Shown: piece by piece, positions 1 through 8,774 of the stretch | Layout of the letters: every line of letters begins with the position of its first letter | Numbering within the stretch: the stretch's first letter is position 1 | Source of the DNA: Leptospira sp. WS58.C1 | GTDB taxonomy: Bacteria > Spirochaetota > Leptospiria > Leptospirales > Leptospiraceae | NCBI RefSeq assembly: GCF_040833995.1 | Contig: NZ_CP162137.1 | Coordinates: 1,577,001-1,641,000 of the forward strand | Length of the DNA: 64,000 nucleotides | Direction: 5' to 3' | Position numbers and translations under genes: made by a program | The notes under the pieces: model-generated | What the model was told of the DNA's origin: nothing | Database searches by the model: none | Seen by the model: the letters and a program-made list of their open reading frames with translations, nothing else

Positions 1-531
1 GTTATTTACGATGAATAGGATCGGGATGGTAACCCAGGAGGCGATATAGAACCAGATCGCCGAGTACAGTTGCTTTTCTTCGCGAGTAAAGATCGTAGCG
101 AAGTAATTGATCAGGAAGATCACGAACCAGATCACGATTGAAAGGTCCAAAGGCCATTCCAATTCCGCGTATTCCTTAGATTGATTTAAACCTAAAGGCA
201 GAGTGATCGCAGCCGCAATTATCGTAAGATTATATAAGAATAAGTGTAAGTATGCGAGTTTATCGCTCCAAATCCTTACTCTGCATAGCCTTTGTACAGT
301 GTGGTAACCGGTTGCGAATATAATACTCAATGCGAACCCGAAAATCGCCGCATTCGTATGTAAGGGTCTCAACCTGCCGAAAGTGAAGTAGGGTCCGAAA
401 TTTAATTCAGGATATACCATTTGGAAAGCGATCCACACTCCCACAAGCATGGAAGCCACACCCCAAACCAATCCCGATATCAAAAATCCTTTGACGATCT
501 TGTCGTTATATTTTTGTTCTAAAGAACTCAT
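1..531 (-). CDS. ccoN: cbb3-type cytochrome c oxidase subunit I (CcoN), 5' part
   Basis: This is the catalytic haem-copper subunit of the cbb3 terminal oxidase, which reduces oxygen at the inner membrane and suits low-oxygen respiration. The ATG is at 531 and the frame stays open to the left edge, so only the first 177 residues are visible. They contain several hydrophobic segments and the CcoN hallmark RLRPLHTNAAIFGF, in which His58 would be a low-spin haem b ligand, followed by GYHTVQRLCR. The family is normally about 450-480 residues, so most of the gene lies outside the window; ccoO/ccoP would be expected further left. A FNR-like palindrome lies about 100 bases upstream. Identification is firm; the regulation is inferred. 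Confidence 0.93.
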   Translation of the reverse strand, partial: MSSLEQKYNDKIVKGFLISGLVWGVASMLVGVWIAFQMVYPELNFGPYFTFGRLRPLHTNAAIFGFALSIIFATGYHTVQRLCRVRIWSDKLAYLHLFLYNLTIIAAAITLPLGLNQSKEYAELEWPLDLSIVIWFVIFLINYFATIFTREEKQLYSAIWFYIASWVTIPILFIVNN

Positions 532-629
532 TCTTGATCTCTCCGGTTTTTTCCGTGAAGGATAATTCCACTTTTAGATTGGAATGTCGAAACGCAAGGA
601 ATCCGACTTCTTCTTCCTTCAAAACGGTC

Positions 630-643
630 TTGATAATTGTCAA
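630..643. promoter_or_regulatory. FNR/CRP-like palindrome upstream of ccoN
   Basis: The sequence TTGATAATTGTCAA matches the FNR-family consensus TTGAT-N4-ATCAA with one mismatch. It lies 99 bases upstream of the ccoN start. Oxygen-responsive FNR-type control is common for cbb3 oxidases in other bacteria. Whether a Crp/FNR protein binds here in this organism is inference from one site. Confidence 0.35.
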
Positions 644-699
644 CCGGAGGATGACAGGTTAATCTTAGTTGTCAATAAATAAGTGTTTAACGAAATTGT

Positions 700-724
700 A
701 ATATACTATAGAGTTTAGTATATT
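700..724. repeat. Perfect 9-bp inverted repeat between two minus-strand genes
   Basis: AATATACTA and TAGTATATT pair perfectly around a 7-base spacer, 15 bases beyond the stop of the CoA-transferase gene. The stem is AT-rich and no T-run follows on the minus strand. It could be a weak terminator or a protein-binding site in front of ccoN. Confidence 0.35.
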
Positions 725-738
725 TTCGATTTTGAGAA

Positions 739-2016
739 TTAAAATCCTTTAAACCTTTCAAAGGCTTCTCTTTCCAAAGATTCTCTGTGGTTGGGATGGG
801 CAATTTGTGTAAGGAGTTTTGCTCTTTGTTTCAGATTTTTGCCGTAAAGATCCGCTATACCGTATTCCGTGATTACATAGTGAACGTTTGCTCTGGTAGT
901 GGTCACACTTGCCCCGGGTTGGAGAATCGGAACGATCCTAGATTTTCCATGAGAAGTAACGGAAGGAAGAGCAATGATCGGTTTTCCCCCTTCCGAGAGG
1001 GAAGCTCCTCGAATAAAATCCATTTGTCCGCCCACACCTGAATATTGTCTAGTTCCGATAGAATCCGCGCATACCTGTCCTGTCAGATCCACTTCGATTG
1101 CAGAATTGATTGCGGTTACTTTAGGATTTTTGCGGATATTTGCCGTGTCATTGATATAACCTATATCTAAAAATACGACTTCCGGATTATCATCCACGAA
1201 ATCGTAAAGTTTTCTGGTTCCCATCACGAATCCGGTTACTATTTTTCCAGGATGGTTCTTTTTGTTTTTTCCAGTGATAATCCCTTTTTCCACCAAAGAG
1301 ATGACGCCGTCGGAAAACATTTCGGTATGGATCCCTAGATCTTTATGATTTTGTAAACAAGAGAGAACGGCATCCGGAATGGCGCCAATTCCCATCTGTA
1401 AGGTTGCCCCATCATCAACAAGACCTGCGATATATTCACCGATCTTCGATTCTATTTGGTTCGGTATGCTGTGTTTTGCCTCTAATAATGGAATATTACC
1501 TTCTATTAATTTATGGATTTTATTTATATGAATGATCCCATCCCCATGTGTCCTCGGCATATACTGGTTCACCTGAGCGATTACCATATCGGCAGAATCC
1601 ACCGCAGCCTTGCTTATATCCACGGATACTCCCAATGAACAAAAACCATGTTTGTCAGGACAAGAAACCGTGATAAGAGCCGCGTCCAAAGGTAGGATTT
1701 TTTTTCTGAATAGAGAAGGACATTCGCTTAAAAAGACCGGAAGATAATCCGCTCTTCCTTCCTTTACCGCTTCTCTCATATTCGCGCCTACGAATAGGGC
1801 GTTTGTATGAAAAGAAGGCTCCATTCCTTTTTGGGCATAGGGAGCTTCTCCTTCCGTATGAATATGGACTAGCTCTATATTTTGTAATTCCGAAGCTCTG
1901 GCACTCAGGGCTTCGATCAGAAGTTTAGGAGAAGCGAATACACTGTGGATGAAAACTCTTTGGTCGTTTTTGATCTCGGAAACCGCATCTTTCGGGGAAA
2001 CAAAATGTAAATCCAT
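739..2016 (-). CDS. Acetyl-CoA hydrolase / CoA-transferase family protein
   Basis: This 425-residue protein has the full two-domain architecture of family I CoA-transferases related to succinyl-CoA:acetate, 4-hydroxybutyrate and acetyl-CoA hydrolase enzymes. Visible hallmarks are GIGAIPDAV near residue 210, SDGVISLVEKG, the catalytic glutamate E308 in NSAIEVDLTGQV, and the C-terminal GGQMDFIRGAS, TTTRANVHYVITEYG and HPNHRESLE blocks. It probably moves CoA between short-chain acids in the cytoplasm. No signal peptide is seen. The ATG at 2016 gives a family-typical N-terminus, and 227 bases separate it from the divergent kinase. The exact acyl substrate cannot be read from the sequence. Confidence 0.88.
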   Translation of the reverse strand: MDLHFVSPKDAVSEIKNDQRVFIHSVFASPKLLIEALSARASELQNIELVHIHTEGEAPYAQKGMEPSFHTNALFVGANMREAVKEGRADYLPVFLSECPSLFRKKILPLDAALITVSCPDKHGFCSLGVSVDISKAAVDSADMVIAQVNQYMPRTHGDGIIHINKIHKLIEGNIPLLEAKHSIPNQIESKIGEYIAGLVDDGATLQMGIGAIPDAVLSCLQNHKDLGIHTEMFSDGVISLVEKGIITGKNKKNHPGKIVTGFVMGTRKLYDFVDDNPEVVFLDIGYINDTANIRKNPKVTAINSAIEVDLTGQVCADSIGTRQYSGVGGQMDFIRGASLSEGGKPIIALPSVTSHGKSRIVPILQPGASVTTTRANVHYVITEYGIADLYGKNLKQRAKLLTQIAHPNHRESLEREAFERFKGF

Positions 2017-2249
2017 ATCGGAATATTTTTTAGATTTTTACCGAGTAGAAGTCAAGGGACAAAATTTCTTGGAACCTATTGATTTTTCCCAAGTTTCGCC
2101 GTTCCAAAACAATAAAAGTAGAAGGACCGCCGGATCCGAAAGATCCCTAGAACAAGGGAGAAGTTTACTCTTTTTATTTATTTACCGGATACTCATCCGA
2201 AACATTAAAAAGGTTTATAATTCTGGAATGGTCTGAAGAATCAGTGCAG

Positions 2250-5200
2250 ATGGTTTCCGCTTTCTCTCAAAAATTCCAGGGAATCCTATTGATCTCGATC
2301 TTACTTTTTAGCCTGGGGTGTGAGTCCGGATCTTTTTCGAAGAATAAACCGAGAGTAGAAAATGGAATACTGGATCTGAACAATCGTTGGGACTTCGGAA
2401 AGGAAGAACCTTTAAGTATCGAAGGCGATTGGGCATTTTATTGGTCCCAATTATTTTCTGAGATCAAAAATCCTTTAAAATTTGATCTGGATCCTTCTCA
2501 AAGAATGAAAGGACAAATCGAGTTCGGCGACGTTCCTAATGTTTGGAATGAATACCAAGATCAAGGCAGAAATTATCCGGGTTTCGGATTCGCTACTTAT
2601 AAGATACTTCTTCGTTTGGATAAAGCTGAAAGCGATATGGCAATCAAGATGCTGGAAGCCTCCACATCTTATAATCTTTACGTAAACGGTAAAAAAGTGA
2701 TCTCAAGCGGCGTCGTCGGAAAGACAGCTGAGACAAGCAAACCTTTGTATAGACCTGGAGTGAGCGATCTGTTCGATCTTGGAACGGAAAATGAAATTGC
2801 CATAGAGATCTCGAATTTTTCCCATTTTAAAGGAGGACCATGGGCCAAGATCATTTTAGGAAAAAGAAAGGATCTTGTTTCCGTTCGCCAAAGTAATATT
2901 CGATTGGATCTATTCATAGGCGGTGGCCTTTTCGTTTTAGGTCTTTACCACCTAAGCTTATTCGCATTTTTAAGAAGAGAGGCTTCCACATTATATTACG
3001 GAATTATAACGATCTGTTCCACCATTCGTATTTTGATCACGGGTGAGCGAGTATTATATTCCATTTTACCGAAATTCGATTTTGAATGGGGATATAGATT
3101 GGAACTGATGTCCGGTTTTATGACCAGTATCTTCTTTCCCTTATTCATTAGAACATTGTATCCTGATGAGCTGAACAAAAGGGTGGTTCAATTTTTTATC
3201 AGCATCATTGTCGGACTTTCTTTTATCGTATTACTCTTTCCTTTAGTGATATTTTCCAAGACCATTTCGATCTTCGGGATCTTAGTTACTACCGCTTGTA
3301 TTTACCTAGTATACGTTTTTTGGAAAGCGATCCGAAATAAAAAGTTAGGAGCGGAAGTCGGCTTATTTTTCTTTCTTCTGTTTTTTGCCGTTGTGACTAA
3401 CGATGTATTGTATGCGAATATGATCATTAACACTGCATACTTCGCTTCATACGGAGTAGCTTCTTTTTTCGTAGCCCAGGCTTTTATGGTCTCTCAGAGA
3501 TTTACAAGCGCCTACAAACTTTCGGAAAGATTGGCTCATGATCTACAGGAATCCAACCAAAGATTGATCTCCTTGGATAGACTAAAGGACGAATTTTTGG
3601 CGAATACTTCCCACGAATTAAGAACTCCTTTGCAAGGGATTATCGGTATTGCCGATTCCTTAAGAAGGGGAGTGGGCGGCTCCTTATCGGAATCCATTAC
3701 AAGGCAGTTGGGGATGATTGTCACCAGCGGTCGGAGACTTTCTAGTTTAGTAAATGATATTTTAGATTTTTCTAAACTAAAACATAAGGACTTAAACTTA
3801 AATCTGAGATCCGTGGACTTATATCAAGCCGTGAATTTTACTCTTGAACTGAATCGGATCTCAGCGGACGAAACTAAGATCAAATTAGTGAACGCGGTCC
3901 TCCCTGAGTTCCCGGATCTACTGGCGGATGAAAATAGACTACAACAAATCCTGCAGAACCTAGTGAGTAATGCGATCAAATTTACGGAAAAAGGGGAGAT
4001 TGTGGTCAGCGCACGTATTAAGGCGCTTGGGATCGCAGAGATCAGTGTAAAGGATACGGGGATCGGAATTGATCCCGCAGAACACCAGAAAGTATTCGAG
4101 TTTTTCGAGCAAGTAGAAAGGGGAGATTCTAAAAATAGTTCCGGTGCAGGGCTCGGACTTGCGATTAGCAGAGCATTGGTGGTATTACATGGAGGAGAGA
4201 TCGGAGTAGAATCTAACCCGGGCTCGGGATCTCGCTTTTATTTTACGATTCCGCTTGTATCGGGAAAAATCCCTAGATCCGATGGAAAAGAATTAAAAAA
4301 TTATAAAGAAGGAAATCATCCGAGTTCTACCGTGGCTCTTCAGAACGAGCCCATTGGTTCCGAAAAAATTGCAAGGATCTTGGTCGTAGACGACGAACCT
4401 GTGAACTTGCAAGTAATACAAAACTATCTTTCTTTAAGGAATATCTCCTCCATCACCGCGAAAACTGGGATTGAAGGTTTGGAAATATTACAAAAAGATA
4501 AGGAATTCGATGTTGTTATTTTGGATGTGATGATGCCGAAGATGTCCGGTTTAGAGACTGCCCGAGAGATCCGTAAAACGTTTAGTACATTGGAACTTCC
4601 GATTTTGATGTTGACTGCAAAAAATCAGGACAAGGATCTAATGGCCGCCTTAAATAACGGTGCAAACGATTATCTACTTAAACCTTTCGATTTCGAGGAA
4701 CTGATCTTAAGGATCAATAATTTACTCGCCTTAGCTGACGGTCACAAGAGCCGCTTAAATCAGGAGAATGAAAAGAGAGAAGCGGTAAATAACGTAAGAC
4801 AAAGGATCAATATCGACTTACACGATCATTTGGGCGGAAAACTGACCGACTTAAAGTTTTTGTCGGAAGAGTTGCTTGCCCAAAACCGGGAAGACAAACC
4901 GATTTTCAAAAAGATCAACGAGGCAGTGAACCAATCCATTCATATCCTAAGGGAACAGATGTTAAAGATAGAAGACCTGGGATTGTTGTCCGAAAATTTT
5001 ATTACGGGTATCAACTTAGTTCTACTCAGGAGATATTCGGATGTGGAAAGGGACTTGGAATTCGAATGCCAAGAGGAATTGCTCCAATTTTTTGAGGAAG
5101 AAAGGAATGAAACTTCTATCATAGAACTTTATAGTATCGTAAACGAGATCACGAATAACGATCTGAAATACGGACAAGGTGTTGCTAAATGGGATTTCTA

Positions 5201-5396
5201 TTTGGAAAACGGTAGCCTGATCACCGAAATGAATACGGAATCTTCTTATCACCTAAAAAAACATAAAACAGGAAGAGGAACCGAAAATCTGATCTATAGG
5301 ATTTCCGGACTGGGTGGAAAAGTCGAAATGTCATTAGTCGAAAATATATATAAAATAAAAATAAACATCCCCATCGGAATTTTTTCCGCAAACTAA
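2250..5396 (+). CDS. Hybrid sensor kinase: 7TMR-DISM, HisKA-HATPase, REC and a second HisKA_3-type module
   Basis: This is a 1048-residue membrane sensor. The N-terminus has a hydrophobic segment ending in LFSLGC, so lipid anchoring is possible. A periplasmic jelly-roll-like region (about 35-205) and seven membrane helices (about 215-420) follow, as in 7TMR-DISM receptors. Next come a HisKA domain with H455 in TSHELRTP, an HATPase with DTGIGIDP and AGLGLAIS (about 550-670), and a receiver with DDEP and the phospho-acceptor D759 (about 700-820). The C-terminus adds LHDHLGGKL (H858), typical of HisKA_3/NarX kinases, and a second ATPase-like domain with an N box (NEITNN) but no clear DxGxG box. 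ATG 2250 is preferred over GTG 2244 because GAAGAA sits 9 bases upstream. The next gene encodes a NarL-type regulator, the expected HisKA_3 partner. Confidence 0.88.
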   Translation: MVSAFSQKFQGILLISILLFSLGCESGSFSKNKPRVENGILDLNNRWDFGKEEPLSIEGDWAFYWSQLFSEIKNPLKFDLDPSQRMKGQIEFGDVPNVWNEYQDQGRNYPGFGFATYKILLRLDKAESDMAIKMLEASTSYNLYVNGKKVISSGVVGKTAETSKPLYRPGVSDLFDLGTENEIAIEISNFSHFKGGPWAKIILGKRKDLVSVRQSNIRLDLFIGGGLFVLGLYHLSLFAFLRREASTLYYGIITICSTIRILITGERVLYSILPKFDFEWGYRLELMSGFMTSIFFPLFIRTLYPDELNKRVVQFFISIIVGLSFIVLLFPLVIFSKTISIFGILVTTACIYLVYVFWKAIRNKKLGAEVGLFFFLLFFAVVTNDVLYANMIINTAYFASYGVASFFVAQAFMVSQRFTSAYKLSERLAHDLQESNQRLISLDRLKDEFLANTSHELRTPLQGIIGIADSLRRGVGGSLSESITRQLGMIVTSGRRLSSLVNDILDFSKLKHKDLNLNLRSVDLYQAVNFTLELNRISADETKIKLVNAVLPEFPDLLADENRLQQILQNLVSNAIKFTEKGEIVVSARIKALGIAEISVKDTGIGIDPAEHQKVFEFFEQVERGDSKNSSGAGLGLAISRALVVLHGGEIGVESNPGSGSRFYFTIPLVSGKIPRSDGKELKNYKEGNHPSSTVALQNEPIGSEKIARILVVDDEPVNLQVIQNYLSLRNISSITAKTGIEGLEILQKDKEFDVVILDVMMPKMSGLETAREIRKTFSTLELPILMLTAKNQDKDLMAALNNGANDYLLKPFDFEELILRINNLLALADGHKSRLNQENEKREAVNNVRQRINIDLHDHLGGKLTDLKFLSEELLAQNREDKPIFKKINEAVNQSIHILREQMLKIEDLGLLSENFITGINLVLLRRYSDVERDLEFECQEELLQFFEEERNETSIIELYSIVNEITNNDLKYGQGVAKWDFYLENGSLITEMNTESSYHLKKHKTGRGTENLIYRISGLGGKVEMSLVENIYKIKINIPIGIFSAN

Positions 5397-5415
5397 GTAA
5401 GGTGAGAATACAGTC

Positions 5416-6054
5416 ATGAAAAGTTCGGATATCAAAGTCGGAATCGTAGAAAACGACGAAAGTTTTAAGAATCAGATCCTGAAAACGTTGGAATCGATTC
5501 CGGAGATTGGCGGAGTATTTCATTGGGAATCCGCAGAGTCATTCTGGGAGGATGAAAAAGGAAGATCTTTGGATATACTTTTTCTGGATATAATGTTGTC
5601 CGGAATGAACGGAGTGGAACTTGCGGGAAAAATTTCCGCAAGAGATCCGGAAATCCCTAAAATTATGCTATCGAATATGAATTCGGACGAACTAATTTAT
5701 GAATCTTTAAAGAACGGAGCCATAGGATATATCTTAAAATCCGAATTAAAGGATCTCGCAGACGTAGTGGATACGGTCTTAAAAGGAGGAGCGATCATTA
5801 CTCCTACGATCGCTTTTCGTGTCCTGAATAGTTTTAAACAAAAGGATTATTCGGGAGAATTTAAACTGACGCCGAAAGAGAAACAGATCCTGGACGAAAT
5901 GGTAAAAGGAAAAACGATCGGAAGAGTGGCGGAATTCCTGAAAGTCAGCAAGTATACGGTCCAGCACCATGTGAAGAATATATACAAAAAATTGAATGTA
6001 CATAACAGGGCTGAATTGGTAAGGAAGGCCAGTGATATCGGGCTATTGCCTTGA
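5416..6054 (+). CDS. NarL/LuxR-type response regulator
   Basis: This 212-residue protein joins a receiver domain (about 8-125, phospho-acceptor D58 in FLDIMLSG) to a LuxR/NarL helix-turn-helix (about 148-210, [15 protein letters not shown] and [12 protein letters not shown]). It starts 19 bases after the hybrid kinase stop with AAGGTGAG upstream, so the two form one transcription unit. Its probable phospho-donor is the HisKA_3-like end of that kinase. The 3' end overlaps the convergent thiM gene by 12 bases. Target genes are unknown. Confidence 0.9.
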   Translation: MKSSDIKVGIVENDESFKNQILKTLESIPEIGGVFHWESAESFWEDEKGRSLDILFLDIMLSGMNGVELAGKISARDPEIPKIMLSNMNSDELIYESLKNGAIGYILKSELKDLADVVDTVLKGGAIITPTIAFRVLNSFKQKDYSGEFKLTPKEKQILDEMVKGKTIGRVAEFLKVSKYTVQHHVKNIYKKLNVHNRAELVRKASDIGLLP

Positions 6055-6867
6055 TATTTTTTGGTCTTCGGAAGGTCGGTTCCCGAGCGAACTAAGTTCA
6101 TCCAGAAATGCCACGGCAAAACTTCCCGTGCCTGAGGACTTTTTGGCGGCTTCGGAACCTGCAATCGCAAAAATGGCCGATGCGGAAACTGCGGCACGTA
6201 ATGTGTCTTTTTGAACACCAAGGATTGCAGCGATCATTGCTCCTAAAGAACATCCCACACCTGTGACCTTAGTCATTAGGATATGCCCTCCGGGAACAGC
6301 AATGGTCTTTTTTCCGTCAGTGATATAATCGACTTCTCCGCTGATCGCAACTACCGCTCCAGTGCCGGTCGCTAATTCTTTACCAAGAGGAAGTGCATCC
6401 GAAGAAGAAGCGGTTGAATCCACACCTTTCCCTCCGCCAACTGCACCGGCAAGAGCTAAGATTTCGGAAGCGTTTCCTCGGATTACGGTTGGTTTATATC
6501 GTAGAAGATCTTTTGCAATCTCCGTTCTGTATCTAAGAGCGCCTACCGCAACCGGATCTAAAACCCAAGGTGTTCCTTTTTTTTGCGCAGAAATAGCTGC
6601 CGCCTTCATTGCCTTCGCATCGAAACTATTGATCGTACCAACGTTAATCAGCACTCCGCTTGCAATTGCGGCGAAATCGGAAACTTCTTCTTCCGCGATG
6701 ACCATTGCGGGGGATGCTCCGATCGCAAGCAGAACATTCGCAGTCCAGTTCGTGACCACTATATTGGTAAGCACATGCGTAAGAGGTGCGTGTTTACGTA
6801 TTTCTGCAAGATCCGAAACGATATCACTATGCGGCCATATTATTTGGGGTATATCAAAAGCGGTCAT
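6043..6867 (-). CDS. thiM: Hydroxyethylthiazole kinase
   Basis: ThiM phosphorylates 4-methyl-5-(2-hydroxyethyl)thiazole, salvaging the thiazole half of thiamine in the cytoplasm. The 274 residues match the usual family length. Visible motifs are [26 protein letters not shown] near the start, [22 protein letters not shown] and the catalytic [12 protein letters not shown] with C206. The gene stands alone; thiD and thiE are not adjacent, and the 203-base upstream gap shows no recognisable thiamine riboswitch. It overlaps the response-regulator gene tail-to-tail by 12 bases. Confidence 0.93.
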   Translation of the reverse strand: MTAFDIPQIIWPHSDIVSDLAEIRKHAPLTHVLTNIVVTNWTANVLLAIGASPAMVIAEEEVSDFAAIASGVLINVGTINSFDAKAMKAAAISAQKKGTPWVLDPVAVGALRYRTEIAKDLLRYKPTVIRGNASEILALAGAVGGGKGVDSTASSSDALPLGKELATGTGAVVAISGEVDYITDGKKTIAVPGGHILMTKVTGVGCSLGAMIAAILGVQKDTLRAAVSASAIFAIAGSEAAKKSSGTGSFAVAFLDELSSLGNRPSEDQKISRQ

Positions 6868-7070
6868 ATCTTACTAGGTATATTAGTCTAGATCGGCCTA
6901 AAAAGTCGATCTATTACTTAAGAGATTGTGGGGTTTAGATCGGATACTTAACAGTCATCTAATTTTTTTTTTGCGGATTTTTTTGAAACCGTACGACATA
7001 GTGTAGGGATTTTTTATAAGATCCGTCTATATTTGTAATCACTTGTATCTAGTTTCATTAGGGAGGAATA

Positions 7071-7316
7071 ATGAAAGGAAGGATTGCCGGCATCAATGGG
7101 AAGTCGAATAAAATGATCATACTTACCGACCACGGATATACATTCGGTATCGGTAATGTAGAATACATGCAATTGGATCATGTAATCACCGGTGAATTAA
7201 GAAGTAGTGGAACGGAGATCCTAACAAACATAACTTCCGGAGACGACTTTATACTGGATATTGAGGCATACGATTGTTCTAAAGAGATCGCGCTCACTTT
7301 ATTAAATTCGGAGTGA
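7071..7316 (+). CDS. Small hypothetical protein (81 aa)
   Basis: I do not recognise this 81-residue protein. It is soluble, beta-rich in appearance and acidic toward the C-terminus, with no signal peptide or metal motif. It has one of the best ribosome binding sites in the window (GGGAGGAATA just before ATG), and the start is unambiguous. The gene stands alone between divergent thiM and a convergent PEBP gene, followed by a 24-base palindrome. A small nucleic-acid-binding fold is possible, but nothing specific supports that. Confidence 0.65.
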   Translation: MKGRIAGINGKSNKMIILTDHGYTFGIGNVEYMQLDHVITGELRSSGTEILTNITSGDDFILDIEAYDCSKEIALTLLNSE

Positions 7317-7367
7317 CTTTCAGGACCGTTCGTGTTTTTTCAATAATAGCGAATAACGTATGAATTC

Positions 7368-7391
7368 CGAAGCCGGGAATTCCCGGCTTCG
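7368..7391. terminator. 24-base perfect palindrome between convergent genes
   Basis: CGAAGCCGGGAA and its exact complement TTCCCGGCTTCG meet without a loop, 52 bases after the 81-aa gene and 9 bases after the stop of the PEBP gene. The position suggests a shared bidirectional terminator. Neither strand has a T-run immediately after the stem, so this could also be a protein-binding palindrome. Confidence 0.45.
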
Positions 7392-7400
7392 AAGAAAAAA

Positions 7401-7958
7401 TTATCTTCCGTATTTTGCGGTCAATTTTCCTTCCGCAAGTTTTAAGGAATTGATATAAAACCCAACTAACGCACCGGACGCCTCGCCGTCCAAGTCAATC
7501 TTATCCTTTAAAGCAAATACTTTAAAGATATAACGGTGAGGTTTATCTCCTTTTGGAGGGCAGGGACCGCCATAACCAGGTTTACCGAAATCCGTTCTTC
7601 CTTGAACTGCACCTGCAGGCAGAGGTCCCTTATCATTACCGGCTTTTGCCGGAAGATTTGTGACGGTTGCAGGGATATTGATCACAGTCCAATGCCACCA
7701 TCCGCTGCCGGTAGGGGCGTCCGGATCGTATACGGTTACGGCAAAAAACTTGGTTTCCTTAGGAGCGCCTGACCATTGTAAATCGGGAGAGTCATTCTCT
7801 CCGGAACATCCGAATCCTGAAAACACATGAGCGTTGGCGATTGTTCCTCCTTCTTTGAGAGCGGAGCTAGTGACTTTCAGGTCCCCTGCAAACGTGGAAC
7901 CGGCAAAGAATAAAACACAAATTAGTAAACCGTTCTGAAACGTTAGGAATCTCTTCAT
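7401..7958 (-). CDS. YbhB/YbcL-type PEBP (Raf kinase inhibitor-like) protein, exported
   Basis: This 185-residue protein belongs to the phosphatidylethanolamine-binding protein family. A signal peptide of about 24 residues ends at TFAG. The family core follows: NDSPDLQWSGAP, FAVTVYDPDAPTGSGWWHW and the GGPCPPKGDKPHRYIFKVFAL block that forms the anion-binding pocket. The ligand of bacterial members is unknown, and the export signal puts it in the periplasm. The start has GGAGG 4 bases upstream, and this site is complementary to a sequence further up in the leader. Transcription runs away from the divergent LpoB-like gene. Confidence 0.9.
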   Translation of the reverse strand: MKRFLTFQNGLLICVLFFAGSTFAGDLKVTSSALKEGGTIANAHVFSGFGCSGENDSPDLQWSGAPKETKFFAVTVYDPDAPTGSGWWHWTVINIPATVTNLPAKAGNDKGPLPAGAVQGRTDFGKPGYGGPCPPKGDKPHRYIFKVFALKDKIDLDGEASGALVGFYINSLKLAEGKLTAKYGR

Positions 7959-7960
7959 AA

Positions 7961-8001
7961 AACCTCCGAGTTCTTAATGCTACAGAATAATACCGGAGGT
8001 T
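7961..8001 (-). promoter_or_regulatory. Predicted leader hairpin covering the PEBP Shine-Dalgarno
   Basis: On the minus strand AACCTCCG (8001-7994) pairs perfectly with CGGAGGTT (7968-7961), separated by 25 bases. The second arm contains the GGAGG Shine-Dalgarno sequence, 4 bases before the ATG at 7958. If both arms are in the transcript, folding would hide the ribosome binding site. An RNA thermometer or other translational switch is possible; function is inferred from pairing only. Confidence 0.5.
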
Positions 8002-8210
8002 AGATTATGCATTCCAAATTTATGAAAGAAGTGCTCTTATGTCCGGACCCGATCAAGGATTGTGCCGTTCCCGACCCCTTCTCTGGAAAAAATGGAACGT
8101 TTCATAGGCTTTCTCGGGTTTTAAATTACACTCACTATTTCGAAAGGTTTGGCAAGATTTTTGTTTTTTGCTTTTCGTATTTTCCGAGCGAGATACTTTA
8201 TAACTTGGAT

Positions 8211-8774
8211 ATGAAATTAAATATAGTTCCTTATTTGATCGTATTAAGTTTTTGTTATTGCGCAAGCCTAGAGTATCGGGATCCAAACGATGTCCGAGGC
8301 ACTAAACAATGGGGAGTAATGGAAGTTAGAGAGACGGTGCAGAATATGAGTGCCTCGCTTTCCGAATTTTATAAAAAGGATCCGGTTAAGGGTTACATAG
8401 AGCTTCGAAAATTCAAGAACAATACTTCCGAACATATTGATACAAAAATTTTAGCCAATGAGATCGTTACAAATCTAACCTCTAATAAGGTTCCTTTCGT
8501 CGATATTTCTCAAAGAAAAGAATCTTTGGACGAGATCAGTTTGAATAAGTCCGGGATCACCTCTTCCGATACCAAATTGGAATTCGGAAAACTAAAATCG
8601 CCAAGTTATCGTCTGAGCGGAGAGCTAAACGATCTTGTAAATTACGAAAAGGGAAAAAAGATCCAATATATTTTGATCACTCTTCGATTAACTAGCGTTG
8701 AATCGAATGAGATTGTCTGGCAGGCGGATAAAAAATTCCTCAAAATAAGCGATACCGAAGGTTACGGCCTTTAA
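8211..8774 (+). CDS. LpoB-like / PBP-activator family lipoprotein
   Basis: This 187-residue protein resembles the LpoB family of outer-membrane lipoproteins, which activate penicillin-binding proteins in enterobacteria. The ATG at 8211 is chosen because it begins a short signal peptide with a lipobox-like end (FCYC, Cys17); the frame is open back to 8007 but that extension is not signal-like. Family-like blocks are ELRKFKNNTSEHIDTKILANEI, a variable middle, then YRLSGELNDL and ITLRLTSVESNEIVWQADKKF. The gene meets a TPR lipoprotein gene tail-to-tail with a 4-base overlap. In gammaproteobacteria lpoB sits with a COG3014 lipoprotein gene, which supports the call. A role in peptidoglycan synthesis is inference. 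Confidence 0.7.
   Translation: MKLNIVPYLIVLSFCYCASLEYRDPNDVRGTKQWGVMEVRETVQNMSASLSEFYKKDPVKGYIELRKFKNNTSEHIDTKILANEIVTNLTSNKVPFVDISQRKESLDEISLNKSGITSSDTKLEFGKLKSPSYRLSGELNDLVNYEKGKKIQYILITLRLTSVESNEIVWQADKKFLKISDTEGYGL

Noticed and set aside
1949..2236. 95-residue frame upstream of the hybrid kinase
   Set aside because: It starts inside the divergent CoA-transferase gene, has no ribosome binding site and no protein-like composition.
6868..7070. Possible thiamine riboswitch upstream of thiM
   Set aside because: I found none of the conserved TPP-element blocks in the 203-base gap.
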